Source: JAICYJ01 sp045806525 (GTDB lineage Bacteria > Actinomycetota > Thermoleophilia > Gaiellales > JAICJC01). From it: a stretch of 44,769 nt of DNA. Below, piece by piece: positions 25,848 to 36,864 of this stretch. Under the pieces are notes generated by a model. It did not search any database. It saw nothing but the letters and a program-made list of their open reading frames with translations, and was not told the DNA's origin. Where the stretch lies: the NCBI GenBank assembly GCA_045806525.1, contig JBJMJD010000049.1:1-44769 (forward strand), given 5' to 3'. Every line of letters begins with the position of its first letter. The stretch's first letter is position 1. The position numbers were made by a program, and so were the translations under genes.

Positions 25848-27458
25848 TCACGGCCCGCCGTGGATCGGGGGCTGCGTGACCTCGGCCAGCGCCTCGGCCG
25901 TGGAGACGCCCGCCTGGTGCTCGGGCAGGACGCCCATCTTGTCCTTCTGGTACCCGTAGTAGAGGATCAGGCCCGCGCCGACGGCCAGCACCACGCCCAG
26001 GATCGGCCCGTACTGCTGGTACCACTTGGTGCCGTAGAAGTAGTCGCGCGGCCAGGCCAGGTTGATCACCATCGCCGCGCCGTAGAGGATGGCGACGCCG
26101 TTCGTCACCATCGCCCAGCCTCCCAGCTTGAACAGGCCCTGGTTCGCCGTTGGCAGGTTGGACGGCCATCCCTCCATCCGCCGCTGGAAGAGCGGGATGG
26201 TCACGCCCAGGTAGGCCAGATACATGTAGATGATCCCAAGGCCCAGCACGATCGTGACGGCATAGGGGTTGGCGATGTTGAGCGCCAGGATCGCGATCGC
26301 AATGGCGCCCACCAGCACCGCCGGAATCACCGGCACGCGGCGGGTGCCCGACACCGACGCCAGCTTGTCACCCGCCGGCAGGTTGTTGTCGCGGGCCATG
26401 GCGAACAGGATCCGCACCGACATCGCATGGATGGCGAGGCAGCAGACGAAGATCGCCAGCGCGCAGTCCCACAGGAACACGTCGCCCCAGAAGGAGCCGA
26501 GCACGTCCTTGGTGATCAGCGCCAGACCTCCGGCGCCGAGTCCGGTCGGGAACAGCTTGTCGCTGACCGCCATGGTGCCGAACAGGATCAGCAGGAAGCC
26601 CATCGTGCCGGCGGTGGCCAGCGCCTGGATGATCGCCCGCGGAGCCCGTTTCCGCGGTTCATCTGTCTCCTCGGCCAGCGAACCGGCCGAGTCGAAGCCG
26701 TACATCACGTACAGCGGCATGATCGCACCGACCAGCAGCGCGCCCAGGTAGCCCCAGGCGTGGTCGACCGGGACGTTGGCCGTGTTCGCCGTGGTGGTGA
26801 GCACGTCGGACGGCGAGCGGTTGGCGTGGATCAGGAACAGGATCACCAGGCCGCTGGCGCCGATCAGCTCGGCGGCGACGCCGATGTTGTTAATCCTGGA
26901 TAGCACGCTGATGCCCAGCACGTTGATGATCGTGGTCAGCGTGATCATGACGATGCCGAGCAGGATCGCGTTCTTTGCGAAGTCGGGGTTGTTGAACAAC
27001 GGGAAGCTGGGATCCGGGCAGCTGGCGCTGGGGGAGCACTTGAAGACCTGGAACCGGGTCGAGATCTGCGGCAGGATCACCTGCCATGCGAGCGCGACCG
27101 CGGGAACGGTCACGATCTGCGCGCACAGGTACATCCAGCCGGTGTTCCAGGACCACGCCTTGCCGGCCACCTGCTTCGACCACTGGTAGACGGAGCCTGC
27201 GAGCGGATAGTGCGCGGCCAGCTCGGAGAACTGCAGGGCGACCATCATCTGCCCGAACAGGACGACCAGCCATGCCCAGATGAACGCCGGCCCCGCGAAG
27301 TAGAAGCCGAGGTACGACGTCTGGAACATGCCCGTCAGGATCGAGATGTAGCTGAAACCCGCGGCGAACGACGAGAAGCTCCCCAGCGTTCTGTGGAGCT
27401 CCTGCTTGTAACCGAATTCCGCGAGCTGCTCGGCATCCGAGCGCTGCTCCGAAGCCAT
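25848..27458 (-). CDS. APC-superfamily amino acid permease
   Basis: Secondary transporter for amino acids or amines in the inner membrane. 536 residues with 12-14 predicted helices. The N-terminal motif LGSFSSFAAGFSYISILTG is the unwound first helix of the amino acid/polyamine/organocation (AAT/GABA-permease-like) group. YGFDSAGSLAEETDEPRKRAPRAI is the conserved loop between helices. A cysteine-rich loop (KCSPSASCPDP) sits after helix 4 or so. ATG 27458 has AAGGGG about 6 bases upstream. A perfect 9-bp palindrome lies upstream over the presumed -35 region. The substrate is unknown. Confidence 0.9.
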   Translation of the reverse strand: MASEQRSDAEQLAEFGYKQELHRTLGSFSSFAAGFSYISILTGMFQTSYLGFYFAGPAFIWAWLVVLFGQMMVALQFSELAAHYPLAGSVYQWSKQVAGKAWSWNTGWMYLCAQIVTVPAVALAWQVILPQISTRFQVFKCSPSASCPDPSFPLFNNPDFAKNAILLGIVMITLTTIINVLGISVLSRINNIGVAAELIGASGLVILFLIHANRSPSDVLTTTANTANVPVDHAWGYLGALLVGAIMPLYVMYGFDSAGSLAEETDEPRKRAPRAIIQALATAGTMGFLLILFGTMAVSDKLFPTGLGAGGLALITKDVLGSFWGDVFLWDCALAIFVCCLAIHAMSVRILFAMARDNNLPAGDKLASVSGTRRVPVIPAVLVGAIAIAILALNIANPYAVTIVLGLGIIYMYLAYLGVTIPLFQRRMEGWPSNLPTANQGLFKLGGWAMVTNGVAILYGAAMVINLAWPRDYFYGTKWYQQYGPILGVVLAVGAGLILYYGYQKDKMGVLPEHQAGVSTAEALAEVTQPPIHGGP

Positions 27459-27473
27459 GCGTACCCCTTTCTC

Positions 27474-27511
27474 AGATAACGCCCTGGTGGAAGATGACGG
27501 CGCATCTTCCA
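27474..27511 (-). promoter_or_regulatory. Permease promoter with palindromic operator candidate
   Basis: A perfect inverted repeat TGGAAGATG (27488-27496), 6-base spacer, CATCTTCCA (27503-27511). A -10-like TTATCT lies at 27479-27474 on the minus strand, so the operator would cover the -35 region. This is a repressor-type layout; the regulator is unknown. No regulator gene is adjacent. Confidence 0.5.
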
Positions 27512-27585
27512 TCTCGTGCCAGCGGATGTCAATGTGGCCGACCGGCTGGTGCAAATCGGAGTAGCAGCGGGGGCCGCGGCCGTGC

Positions 27586-27591
27586 TACGAT
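27586..27591 (+). promoter_or_regulatory. Extended -10 promoter of the ABC transporter operon
   Basis: TACGAT preceded by TGC (extended -10). The transcript would begin near 27598, giving a leader of about 115 bases before GTG 27712. Confidence 0.45.
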
Positions 27592-27598
27592 CGGTGGT

Positions 27599-27682
27599 CG
27601 CGCCGAGGACATCCGGCGCGCCCGCGCCGCCGCCAATCACCACGCGTCCTGCTCGTCCGCCCTTCGGGGCGTCGCAACGAGC
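27599..27682 (+). promoter_or_regulatory. Structured 5' leader of the ABC transporter operon
   Basis: Two hairpins: CGCGCCG 27599-27605 with CGGCGCG 27614-27620, and an outer stem GCTCGT 27651-27656 with ACGAGC 27677-27682 enclosing CGCCC-TTCG-GGGCG (27658-27671, a UUCG tetraloop). It resembles no riboswitch I recognise. There is no convincing ORF in this roughly 250-base gap. Confidence 0.4.
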
Positions 27683-27711
27683 CCATCCGCGTAACCGATG
27701 AGGTATCCACC

Positions 27712-28533
27712 GTGTCCGCCGTTCCGGCTGTCCAAGTCCACAACCTGCGCAAGGAGTTCATCCGCCGCGACGGCGGCACGCGCAAACGCGGCCGCAGGCG
27801 CCGCGTCGCCGCCCTTCACGGGCTCAGCTTCACGATGCAGCGTGGCGAGTGCCTGGCCATCCTTGGCCAGAACGGGTCCGGCAAGTCGACCCTGGTGCGG
27901 CTGCTGTCAACGCTTCTCATCAACGATGGTGGCAGCGCCCACGTGTTCGGCATCGACGTGTTCGACAAGCCGCGAAGCGTCCAGCGACTGGTCAACCGGG
28001 TCTCGGTCGAGGCATCCTTCTTCAAGCGCATGTCGCCGATGGAGAACCTCAGCTACTCGGCCCGCTTCTACGGCATGGGACCGCGCGAGACGCGCGCCCG
28101 CATCCCCGAGATCCTGGCGCTGGTCGGGTTCCCGCCCGAGCGCGGTCACGAGCCGATGGAGGACCTGTCGCGCGGGATGCAGCAGAAGATCGCCCTGGCG
28201 CGAGCGCTGCTGACCGCGCCCGTGCTGCTGCTGCTGGACGAGCCGACGACCGGCCTCGACCCGCGCAGCAAGCTGGAGGTGCAGGACTTCATCCGTGAGA
28301 TGCGCGAGCACCACGACTCCACGATCCTGCTGTGCACGCACGACATGGCCGAGGCCGAGGCGCTGGCCGACCGGATCGGCATCCTGCACCAGGGCGAGCT
28401 GCTCTGCCTCGAGAGCGCCGAGAAGATCCGGCAGCGCTACCACGCCGACACGCTCGAGCAGGCGTTCCTGAACGCGACCGGCCGCTCGTTCGAGGACGAG
28501 GACGAGGAGAGCCGAAGGGGGGTACCGGCATGA
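27712..28533 (+). CDS. ABC transporter ATP-binding protein (DrrA-like)
   Basis: Nucleotide-binding subunit of an ABC-2 exporter. 273 residues. Walker A GQNGSGKST, Q-loop region near VEASFFKRMSP, signature LSRGMQQK (an atypical form of LSGGQ), Walker B LLLLDEPTTGLD and switch His in CTHDMAEAE are all present. A basic insert (RRDGGTRKRGRRRR) sits near the N-terminus, and the C-terminal tail is acidic. GTG 27712 is preceded by a weak AGG. The stop overlaps the permease start (ATGA). The cargo is unknown; lipids, polysaccharide or drugs are all seen with this type. Confidence 0.92.
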   Translation: MSAVPAVQVHNLRKEFIRRDGGTRKRGRRRRVAALHGLSFTMQRGECLAILGQNGSGKSTLVRLLSTLLINDGGSAHVFGIDVFDKPRSVQRLVNRVSVEASFFKRMSPMENLSYSARFYGMGPRETRARIPEILALVGFPPERGHEPMEDLSRGMQQKIALARALLTAPVLLLLDEPTTGLDPRSKLEVQDFIREMREHHDSTILLCTHDMAEAEALADRIGILHQGELLCLESAEKIRQRYHADTLEQAFLNATGRSFEDEDEESRRGVPA

Positions 28534-29369
28534 TCCGCCCGGAGCAGGGTGGCGCGTTGCGGCGTGAGCTGATCGGCTTTGCCGGCATCGTCGAGCGCAA
28601 CATGTACCTGATCAGGCGCTTCGCCTGGTGGGAGCTGGCCTGGTTCCTGTACACGGTCGCAAACACGCTCACGATCGTGTTCATCGCAAAGGGCATCGAG
28701 GCCGGCGGCGGCCACCTGGATGTGAACCGCACGACCATCGTGCTCCTGATCGGTGCCGTGATCTGGTCATACCTGGGCCTGATCTTCGAGATCGTTACCG
28801 AGACCGTGGCCTGGGAGCGATGGGAGGGAACCATCGAGTACACGTTCATGGCGCCGATCTCACGCGCGTCGCACCTGCTGGGCATGGGCGCCTTCGCCGT
28901 CATCTACGGCGTGCTGCGAACCGCGCTCCTGTTCGCGGTCGTGGCCGCGTCCCTGAGCGTCAGTTTCGGCAACGCCGATTTCGCCGCAGCCGGAGTGGTG
29001 CTGCTGATCAGCTCGGTGTCGTTCATCGGCATCGGCATGATGACGGCGGTGCTGCCGCTGATCTCGCCCGAGAAGGGCACCCAGCTGGGGTTCATCGCCC
29101 AGGGGCTGCTGCTGGTGGTATCGGGGGTCTACTACCCGGTCACCGTGCTGCCAGACTGGATGCAGTGGCTGTCGGTGATCTCGCCCGCGACCTACACGCT
29201 CGAGGGCTGTCGCAATGCGATCCTGGACGGCGCCAGCGTGTCGCAGATGTGGCCCGACATCTGGCCGCTGCTCGTGATCGGCGGCATCGCCGTGCCGCTG
29301 GGCCTGGCGGTATTCCGGCGCGGCGAGCGCTACGCAAAGCAACACGGCCGCCTCAAGCGATCTGGCTAG
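28530..29369 (+). CDS. ABC-2 type transporter permease
   Basis: Membrane subunit of the exporter; 279 residues with six predicted helices. The long N-terminal cytoplasmic part (ELIGFAGIVERNMYLIRRF) and the helix pair around GLLLVVSGVYYPVTVLPDWMQWL match the DrrB/ABC-2 permease fold. ATG 28530 overlaps the ATPase stop by four bases and has AAGGGGGG 10 bases upstream, so the two subunits are coupled. The permease stop TAG (29367-29369) also forms the start of the next gene's -10-like TAGCAT. Confidence 0.9.
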   Translation: MIRPEQGGALRRELIGFAGIVERNMYLIRRFAWWELAWFLYTVANTLTIVFIAKGIEAGGGHLDVNRTTIVLLIGAVIWSYLGLIFEIVTETVAWERWEGTIEYTFMAPISRASHLLGMGAFAVIYGVLRTALLFAVVAASLSVSFGNADFAAAGVVLLISSVSFIGIGMMTAVLPLISPEKGTQLGFIAQGLLLVVSGVYYPVTVLPDWMQWLSVISPATYTLEGCRNAILDGASVSQMWPDIWPLLVIGGIAVPLGLAVFRRGERYAKQHGRLKRSG

Positions 29370-29378
29370 CATCCGCGG

Positions 29379-29966
29379 ATGGGACGCGAGGCCCGCTGCG
29401 CGGTGCGCCACGACGGCCAGGAGGCGGAGGCCAGGGCGCTGCTCGAGACCGACGAGCTGATCGTGCGGTCACCGTTCCGGCTGACCATACCGCGGGCGGG
29501 GATCCGGTCGGCCACCGCCGCCGGCGAGGCGCTCGATGTGGTCTACGACGGCGGGGCGGTGACGCTGCGGCTGGGCGAGCGGGAGGCTGCGAAATGGGCG
29601 GCCGACATCGCGAACCCAAAGACGCTGGCCGACAAGCTGGGCGTGAAGGCCGGACAGCGGGTGCGGCTGGCGGGGACCGCCGATGCCGAGCTGGTGGGAG
29701 CCGGCCAGCTGGTCGCCGACGGCGAGGCGGACGTCGTGTTCCTGGCGGCAGAGACGCCGGCCGCGCTCCAGCAGCTGGCCTCGCTCCGCGACCAGATCGC
29801 CCGCGACGGCGCGATCTGGGTGATCCGGCCCAAGGGCCGCGACGACCTGACCGAAGGGATGGTGATCGCGGCCGGCCGCGACGCCGGCATGCATGACGTC
29901 AAGATCGCGCGCATCTCGGCCACGCACACCGGCATGAAGTTCGTGATCCCGGTCGAGCAGCGGTGA
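29379..29966 (+). CDS. DUF3052-like protein with N-terminal extra domain
   Basis: 195 residues. The C-terminal half (from about residue 85) resembles DUF3052: GVKAGQRVRL, ADVVFLAAETPAALQQLASL, GAIWVIRPKG and DLTEGMVI. This is the conserved order in that family, whose function is unknown. The N-terminal 80 residues form a separate beta-rich segment with PFRLTIPRAGIRS and LDVVYDGGAVTLRLGE. ATG 29379 has TAGCAT six bases upstream and could be leaderless, or read from the exporter transcript that ends 9 bases earlier. A stem-loop separates it from convergent purH. Confidence 0.72.
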   Translation: MGREARCAVRHDGQEAEARALLETDELIVRSPFRLTIPRAGIRSATAAGEALDVVYDGGAVTLRLGEREAAKWAADIANPKTLADKLGVKAGQRVRLAGTADAELVGAGQLVADGEADVVFLAAETPAALQQLASLRDQIARDGAIWVIRPKGRDDLTEGMVIAAGRDAGMHDVKIARISATHTGMKFVIPVEQR

Positions 29967-30007
29967 CGCGAGCCGCGCTACCGCCTCAACGCTACGTCGC
30001 ACTCGGC

Positions 30008-30036
30008 GGGAGCCCGCCGCTGTCGGGCCGGCTCCC
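30008..30036. terminator. Bidirectional stem-loop between DUF3052 gene and purH
   Basis: GGGAGCC 30008-30014 pairs with GGCTCCC 30030-30036 in the gap between the convergent stops. No T-run on either side. Confidence 0.45.
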
Positions 30037-30068
30037 CTTCAGTCAGATCGCGTCCGCGCGTTCATCCA

Positions 30069-31607
30069 TCAGTGAAGGAAGTGCCGCCGCCCGGTGAAGA
30101 CCATCGCGATGCCGGCCTCGTCGGCGGCCGCGATCACCTCGTCGTCGCGCTTCGATCCGCCCGGCTGGATGATCGCCCGCACGCCCGCTGCCACCGCCGT
30201 CCGCGGGCCGTCGTCGAACGGGAAGAAAGCATCCGACGCCAGCACCGCGCCCTGGTTGCGCCCGCCCGCCTTCTCCACCGCCATCCGCACCGCATCCACC
30301 CGGCTGACGTCCCCGCCGCCGATGCCGACCGTGGCCAGGTCGCGCGCGATCACGATCGCGTTGGAGCGCACGAACTTGCAGACCCGCCAGGCGAACTGCA
30401 GGTCGCCCCACTCCTGCTCGCTGGGCGCCGCCACCGACACCACCTGCATGGAATCCCTGTCCTCGTTTTCGGTGTCGCGATCCTGCATGAGCACGCCGCC
30501 CAGCACACGTCTGATATCGCGCTCGCCCGGGCTGGCCTTCCGCCGCTCACGGTCCTCGAGGATCCGCAGCGTCGGCTTCTGGCGCAGCGCCTCCACCGCC
30601 TCCGGCTCGTATGACGGCGCGAACAGCACGTGCACCACCTGGTCGGCCAGCCGCTCTCCCAGCTCGGCCGAGACCGCCCGGTTGACCGCGATCACGCCGC
30701 CGAACGCGGCCACGGTATCGGAGTCCAATGCCCGCTCGTATGCCTCCTCGATCGTTGCTCCGACCGCCACACCGCAGGGCGTCGCGTGCTTGATGATGGC
30801 GCAGGCGGGCAGCTGGAACGACGCGGCGATCGAGCGCGCGGCCTGCAGGTCGAGGAGGTTGTTGAACGTCAGCGGCGGCCCGCCCAGCTGTTCGATCATC
30901 GAAAGCAGATGGCGCCGGGCTCCCACCTCGACGTAATAGGCAGCGCGCTGATGCGGGTTCTCGCCGTACGGCAGGTCGGCCGCCTTCGCCAGGTCGAGCA
31001 CGATCCGGTCGGCGAACGGCTCGGTCTCGCTGAACCATTCCGAGATGGCCGCGTCGTACCCGGCCGTGTGTGCGAAGGCCTCGGCGGCAAGCTCGCGACG
31101 GGTCTCATCGGACAGCTCGCCATCGCCGGTGCGCAGCTCGTCCAGCAGGAACCCGTAGCGCTCCGGGTCGGTGACGACCGCGACCGAATCGAAGTTCTTG
31201 GCCGCGGCGCGCACCATCGCCGGACCGCCGACATCGATGTTCGCGATCACCTCGGGCTCGGTCACCCCGCGGCGTCGCGCGACGTGCCGGAACGGGTACA
31301 GGTTGCAGACGACCAGGTCGATCGGCACGATGCCCTCGCGCTCGAGCGATTCCATGTCCTCCTCGTGGTTGCGGCGGGCCAGGATCGCAGCGTGGATGTG
31401 CGGGTGCAGCGTCTTCACCCGCCCTCCCAGCATCTCCGCGGATCCGGTCAGCTGCTCGACCGGGGTGACGGGCAGTCCCGCGTCGGTCAGGAAGGTCTCC
31501 GTGCCGGAGGTGGAGATCAGCTCCACCCCGAGCTCGTGCAGGCCGGCGGCGAAGCCCGCCAGGCCATTCTTGTCGCTCACCGAAATCAGGGCTCGTTGGA
31601 TGCTCAT
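30069..31607 (-). CDS. purH: Bifunctional AICAR transformylase / IMP cyclohydrolase
   Basis: Last two steps of purine synthesis: formylation of AICAR with 10-formyl-THF, then ring closure to IMP. 512 residues, normal. The N-terminal cyclohydrolase (MSIQRALISVSDKNG and GGRVKTLHPHIHA) and the C-terminal transformylase with the catalytic Lys-His of IIKHATPCG, plus GGRNQGAVLASDAFFPF, are intact. A short charged insert (about 372-383, DRDTENEDRD) lies in the transformylase domain. ATG 31607 overlaps the purN stop (ATGA). It closes the purL-F-M-N-H run. Confidence 0.97.
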   Translation of the reverse strand: MSIQRALISVSDKNGLAGFAAGLHELGVELISTSGTETFLTDAGLPVTPVEQLTGSAEMLGGRVKTLHPHIHAAILARRNHEEDMESLEREGIVPIDLVVCNLYPFRHVARRRGVTEPEVIANIDVGGPAMVRAAAKNFDSVAVVTDPERYGFLLDELRTGDGELSDETRRELAAEAFAHTAGYDAAISEWFSETEPFADRIVLDLAKAADLPYGENPHQRAAYYVEVGARRHLLSMIEQLGGPPLTFNNLLDLQAARSIAASFQLPACAIIKHATPCGVAVGATIEEAYERALDSDTVAAFGGVIAVNRAVSAELGERLADQVVHVLFAPSYEPEAVEALRQKPTLRILEDRERRKASPGERDIRRVLGGVLMQDRDTENEDRDSMQVVSVAAPSEQEWGDLQFAWRVCKFVRSNAIVIARDLATVGIGGGDVSRVDAVRMAVEKAGGRNQGAVLASDAFFPFDDGPRTAVAAGVRAIIQPGGSKRDDEVIAAADEAGIAMVFTGRRHFLH

Positions 31608-32185
31608 GCCAGATGCTCGTCCTTCACGCGCACACGCCGGCCGACGACCTCGATCCCGCCGGCAGAGAACAGCCGCACAGCCCGAGGCAGCAATCGATGT
31701 TCGATCTCGTGCAGACGCTCGGTCACGTCCTCGGCGCGGTCATCATACGAGACCGCCATCGCCTCCTGCAGAACGATCGGCCCGCTGTCGGGGGCGACGT
31801 GCCCGTCGTCCACCAGGTGCACCGTCACACCGGTCACGCGCACGCCGTGCTCCACGGCGTCCGCAACCGCGTGTGCGCCCGGGAACGCGGGCAGCAGCGA
31901 CGGGTGCACGTTCATGATGCGGCCGGAGAAGCGGTGCACGAACTCCCCGGAGAGGATCCGCATGTAGCCGGCCAGCACCACCAGCCCCACCTCGTGCCGA
32001 TCGAGGAAGGCCGCAGCGTCCGCCTCGTCGGCCGTTACCAGCGACTCGATGCCGGCCCGCGCCGCCCGCTCCAGCCCCGCCGCCTGCGCCCGGTCCGAGA
32101 CGACACACGCGACCTCGATGGCGGCGTCGTCGATCAGCGCCTGCAGGTTGCTGCCCGTCCCCGAGATGAGGACGCCGACCCTCAC
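31604..32185 (-). CDS. purN: Phosphoribosylglycinamide formyltransferase
   Basis: Folate-dependent formylation of GAR to FGAR. 193 residues, normal. The P-loop-like ISGTGSNLQALID lies at 7-19; the catalytic triad is Asn92, His94 (MNVHPSLLPAFPG) and Asp133 (before SGP). GTG 32185 overlaps the purM stop as GTGA; its own TGA overlaps the purH start as ATGA. It is the third-step enzyme, and no purT is present here. Confidence 0.97.
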   Translation of the reverse strand: MRVGVLISGTGSNLQALIDDAAIEVACVVSDRAQAAGLERAARAGIESLVTADEADAAAFLDRHEVGLVVLAGYMRILSGEFVHRFSGRIMNVHPSLLPAFPGAHAVADAVEHGVRVTGVTVHLVDDGHVAPDSGPIVLQEAMAVSYDDRAEDVTERLHEIEHRLLPRAVRLFSAGGIEVVGRRVRVKDEHLA

Positions 32186-33207
32186 CGCAGGACGACTCCC
32201 TCGCCTTCGACAAGGCGGCCGGCCACCCAGGCCGAAACGCCCGACCGTTCCAGCGTCCGCAGCGCCAGCTCGGTCGACTCGTCAGCGACCACCACGGCGT
32301 ATCCCAGGCCGAGGTTGAACACCCGGCGCATCTCGTCCTCGTCCACGCCCAGTGATGCCAGCCAGGTGAACACCCTCGGGCGTTCCCAGCTGGACAGGTC
32401 GATCTCGGCGCCGAGCCCGCCGGACAACGGCCGTCCCAGGTTGCCGGGGATGCCGCCGCCGGTGATGTGGGCCATCGCGTGCACGTCGAGGGTGGCGGTC
32501 AGCAGCCGTACAGCGCCGGCGTAGATGCGGGTCGGCTCCAGCAGCGCATCGGCCACGGACGCCCCGCCCAGCTCGGATGGGGTGTCGTCGAGCGAGACAC
32601 CGGCCCGCTCCAGCAGCCGGCGCACCAGCGAGAACCCGTTCGAGTGCGGGCCGCTCGAGGCCAGGCCGATCACGGCATCTCCGGCTCTGGCGCGGGCGCC
32701 GCCGATCAGGTCGCGGCGCTCGCCGATCGCCACCGCGAACCCGGCCATGTCGAACTCGTCGGGCTCCATCATGTCGGGGTGCTCTGCGGTCTCGCCACCC
32801 AGCAGCGCGCAGCCGGCATCGCGGCATCCGGCGGCGATGCCCTCGACCAGCTCCGCGATCCGGTCGGGCTGGATCCGCCCGCACGTGATCACGTCCAGGA
32901 AGAACGCCGGCCGCGCCCCGGTGGTGATCACATCGTTCACGCTCATCGCCACCAGGTCGATGCCGAGCTCGTGCAGCCGCCCGGCCGCCGCGCCGAGCAG
33001 GATCTTGGTGCCGACGCCGTCGCAGCCGGCGGCGATCGCGGGGTCGCCGGCGCTGGGGGTATACAGGCCCGAGAAGCCACCGAGACTCCCGAGCACGTCC
33101 TTCGTGTGCGTCGAGGACACGGCGGCGGAGATGCGGCGCACCACCTCATCGGCGGCCTCGAGGCTGACCCCCGCGTCGCCGTAGGTGAGCGGCGCCTCGC
33201 CGCTCAT
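32182..33207 (-). CDS. purM: Phosphoribosylformylglycinamidine cyclo-ligase (AIR synthetase)
   Basis: ATP-dependent ring closure of FGAM to AIR. 341 residues, normal. Family motifs: TYGDAGVSLEAAD, CDGVGTKILLG, LVAMSVNDV, GAAGRL upstream of these, CALLGGETAEHPDM and the C-terminal glycine-rich HITGGGIPGNL. ATG 33207 overlaps the purF stop (ATGA). Confidence 0.97.
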   Translation of the reverse strand: MSGEAPLTYGDAGVSLEAADEVVRRISAAVSSTHTKDVLGSLGGFSGLYTPSAGDPAIAAGCDGVGTKILLGAAAGRLHELGIDLVAMSVNDVITTGARPAFFLDVITCGRIQPDRIAELVEGIAAGCRDAGCALLGGETAEHPDMMEPDEFDMAGFAVAIGERRDLIGGARARAGDAVIGLASSGPHSNGFSLVRRLLERAGVSLDDTPSELGGASVADALLEPTRIYAGAVRLLTATLDVHAMAHITGGGIPGNLGRPLSGGLGAEIDLSSWERPRVFTWLASLGVDEDEMRRVFNLGLGYAVVVADESTELALRTLERSGVSAWVAGRLVEGEGVVLR

Positions 33208-34624
33208 CGAGCGGGCGCGGCCTCGGCCGCTGCCAGCTCCTCGAACCGCAGCTTGGCGTTGCGCATGTCGCCGGGGATCTCGGTCGGGTACTCGCCGGTC
33301 AGGCAGGCCCGGCAGAAGCGCTCGCTGGGCTGGGTGGTCGACTCCTGCAGCCCGTCCAGCGACAGGTACGCCAACGACGTCGCACCCAGCCGCTCCCGCA
33401 CCTGCTCGATGGTGCGCCCGGACGCGAGCAGCTCGTTCTGGTCGGCCATGTCGATCCCGTAGAAGCAGGGCGAGATGATCGGCGGCGAGCTGACGCGCAG
33501 GTGCACCTCGGTGGCGCCCGCCTCGAACAGCATCTGCACCAGCTTGCGCGTCGTCGACCCGCGCACGATCGAGTCGTCCACGACCACCACGCGCTTACCG
33601 CGGAGCATCGAGGGCAGCACGTTGAACTTGAGCTTGACGCCGCGCTCACGCAGGCCCTGGTCGGGCTGGATGAAGGTGCGGCCGACGTAGCGGTTCTTGA
33701 CCAGGCCCTCGCCGAACGGGATGCCGCTGGCCCGGGCGTACCCGATGGCGGCCGGCGTGCCGGAGTCGGGAACCGGTATCACGACGTCGGCCTCGACCGG
33801 CGCCTCCAGCGCCAGCTGCTCGCCCATACGGCCACGCACCTCGTGCAGCCCGTGGCCCTGCATCTCTGAGTCGGGCCGGGCGAAGTAGATGTACTCGAAG
33901 ATGCACAACGATGCGGAGCGCGGCTCCACGGCCTGCCGGTAGCGGGGTCCATCGGCGTCGATCACCACCAGCTCGCCGGGGTTCAGCTCGCGCTCCACCC
34001 GGGCGCCGATGATGTCCAGCGCGCAGGTCTCGGACGCGAGCACGAACGCGTCGTCGAGGCGGCCGACGACCAGCGGGCGGATGCCGTCGGGATCGCGGAA
34101 CCCGGCCACGGCGTCCTCCGTCAGCAGCACCGCCGCGAACGCGCCCTCGATCCGGCCCATGGTGTCCGCGATCGCGTCGTCCAGCCGCGGGGAGGGGTGC
34201 CGCGCGATCAGCGCTGCGATCACCTCCGTGTCGGAGGTGGACTGGAGCCGCACCCGGTTGCCACGCAGCTCGTCTCGCAGCTCGGTCGTGTTCGTGAGGT
34301 TGCCGTTGTGGCCGAGCGCGACGGTACGGCCGGGTGCGTGCTGCACGACCGGCTGCGCGTTGCGCCAGGCGGTCGAGCCGGTGGTCGAATAGCGGGCGTG
34401 GCCGATCGCCATCCGACCCTGCAGCGCAGACAGCTTGGGCTCGTCGAACACCTGGCTGACCAGGCCCATGTCCTTCATGGCAACCACCCGGCCGCCGTCG
34501 GACACGGCGATGCCGGCGCTCTCCTGGCCGCGGTGCTGGAGCGCGTAGAGCCCGAAGAAGGTCAGCCGCGCGACGTCACGGTCGGGCGCGCCGAGCGGGT
34601 CATAGATGCCGAACACGCCGCACA

Positions 34625-34625
<1 letters not shown>
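33204..34625 (-). CDS. purF: Amidophosphoribosyltransferase
   Basis: Commits PRPP to purine synthesis using glutamine. 473 residues. The catalytic Cys2 directly follows the initiator Met (MCGVFGIYDP), so no propeptide is cleaved beyond Met. Four Cys that match the Fe-S-cluster type of the Bacillus enzyme are visible: in SLCIFEYIYF, in ISPCFYGID, and the CxxC of SERFCRACLTGEYP. The PRPP-binding motif VVVVDDSIVRGSTTR is intact. ATG 34625 shares its A with the purL stop (TGATG). Longer upstream frame is shadow of purL. Confidence 0.97.
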
Positions 34626-36793
<2,168 letters not shown>

Positions 36794-36805
36794 GAGCGCC
36801 ACTGC

Positions 36806-36811
36806 ATGGTA
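36806..36811 (-). promoter_or_regulatory. Candidate -10 element of the purL operon
   Basis: TACCAT on the minus strand; transcription would start near 36799, just before GTG 36793. Confidence 0.35.
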
Positions 36812-36864
36812 CCGGAGCGGGTCGATGACACGCGACAGCGGCCACCGACCCGCCTGATCCGGGC

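Noticed and set aside
27494..27701. Small ORFs in the gap before the ABC transporter
   Set aside because: No ribosome-binding site, several overlapping frames and biased composition. The region is better explained as promoter and leader.
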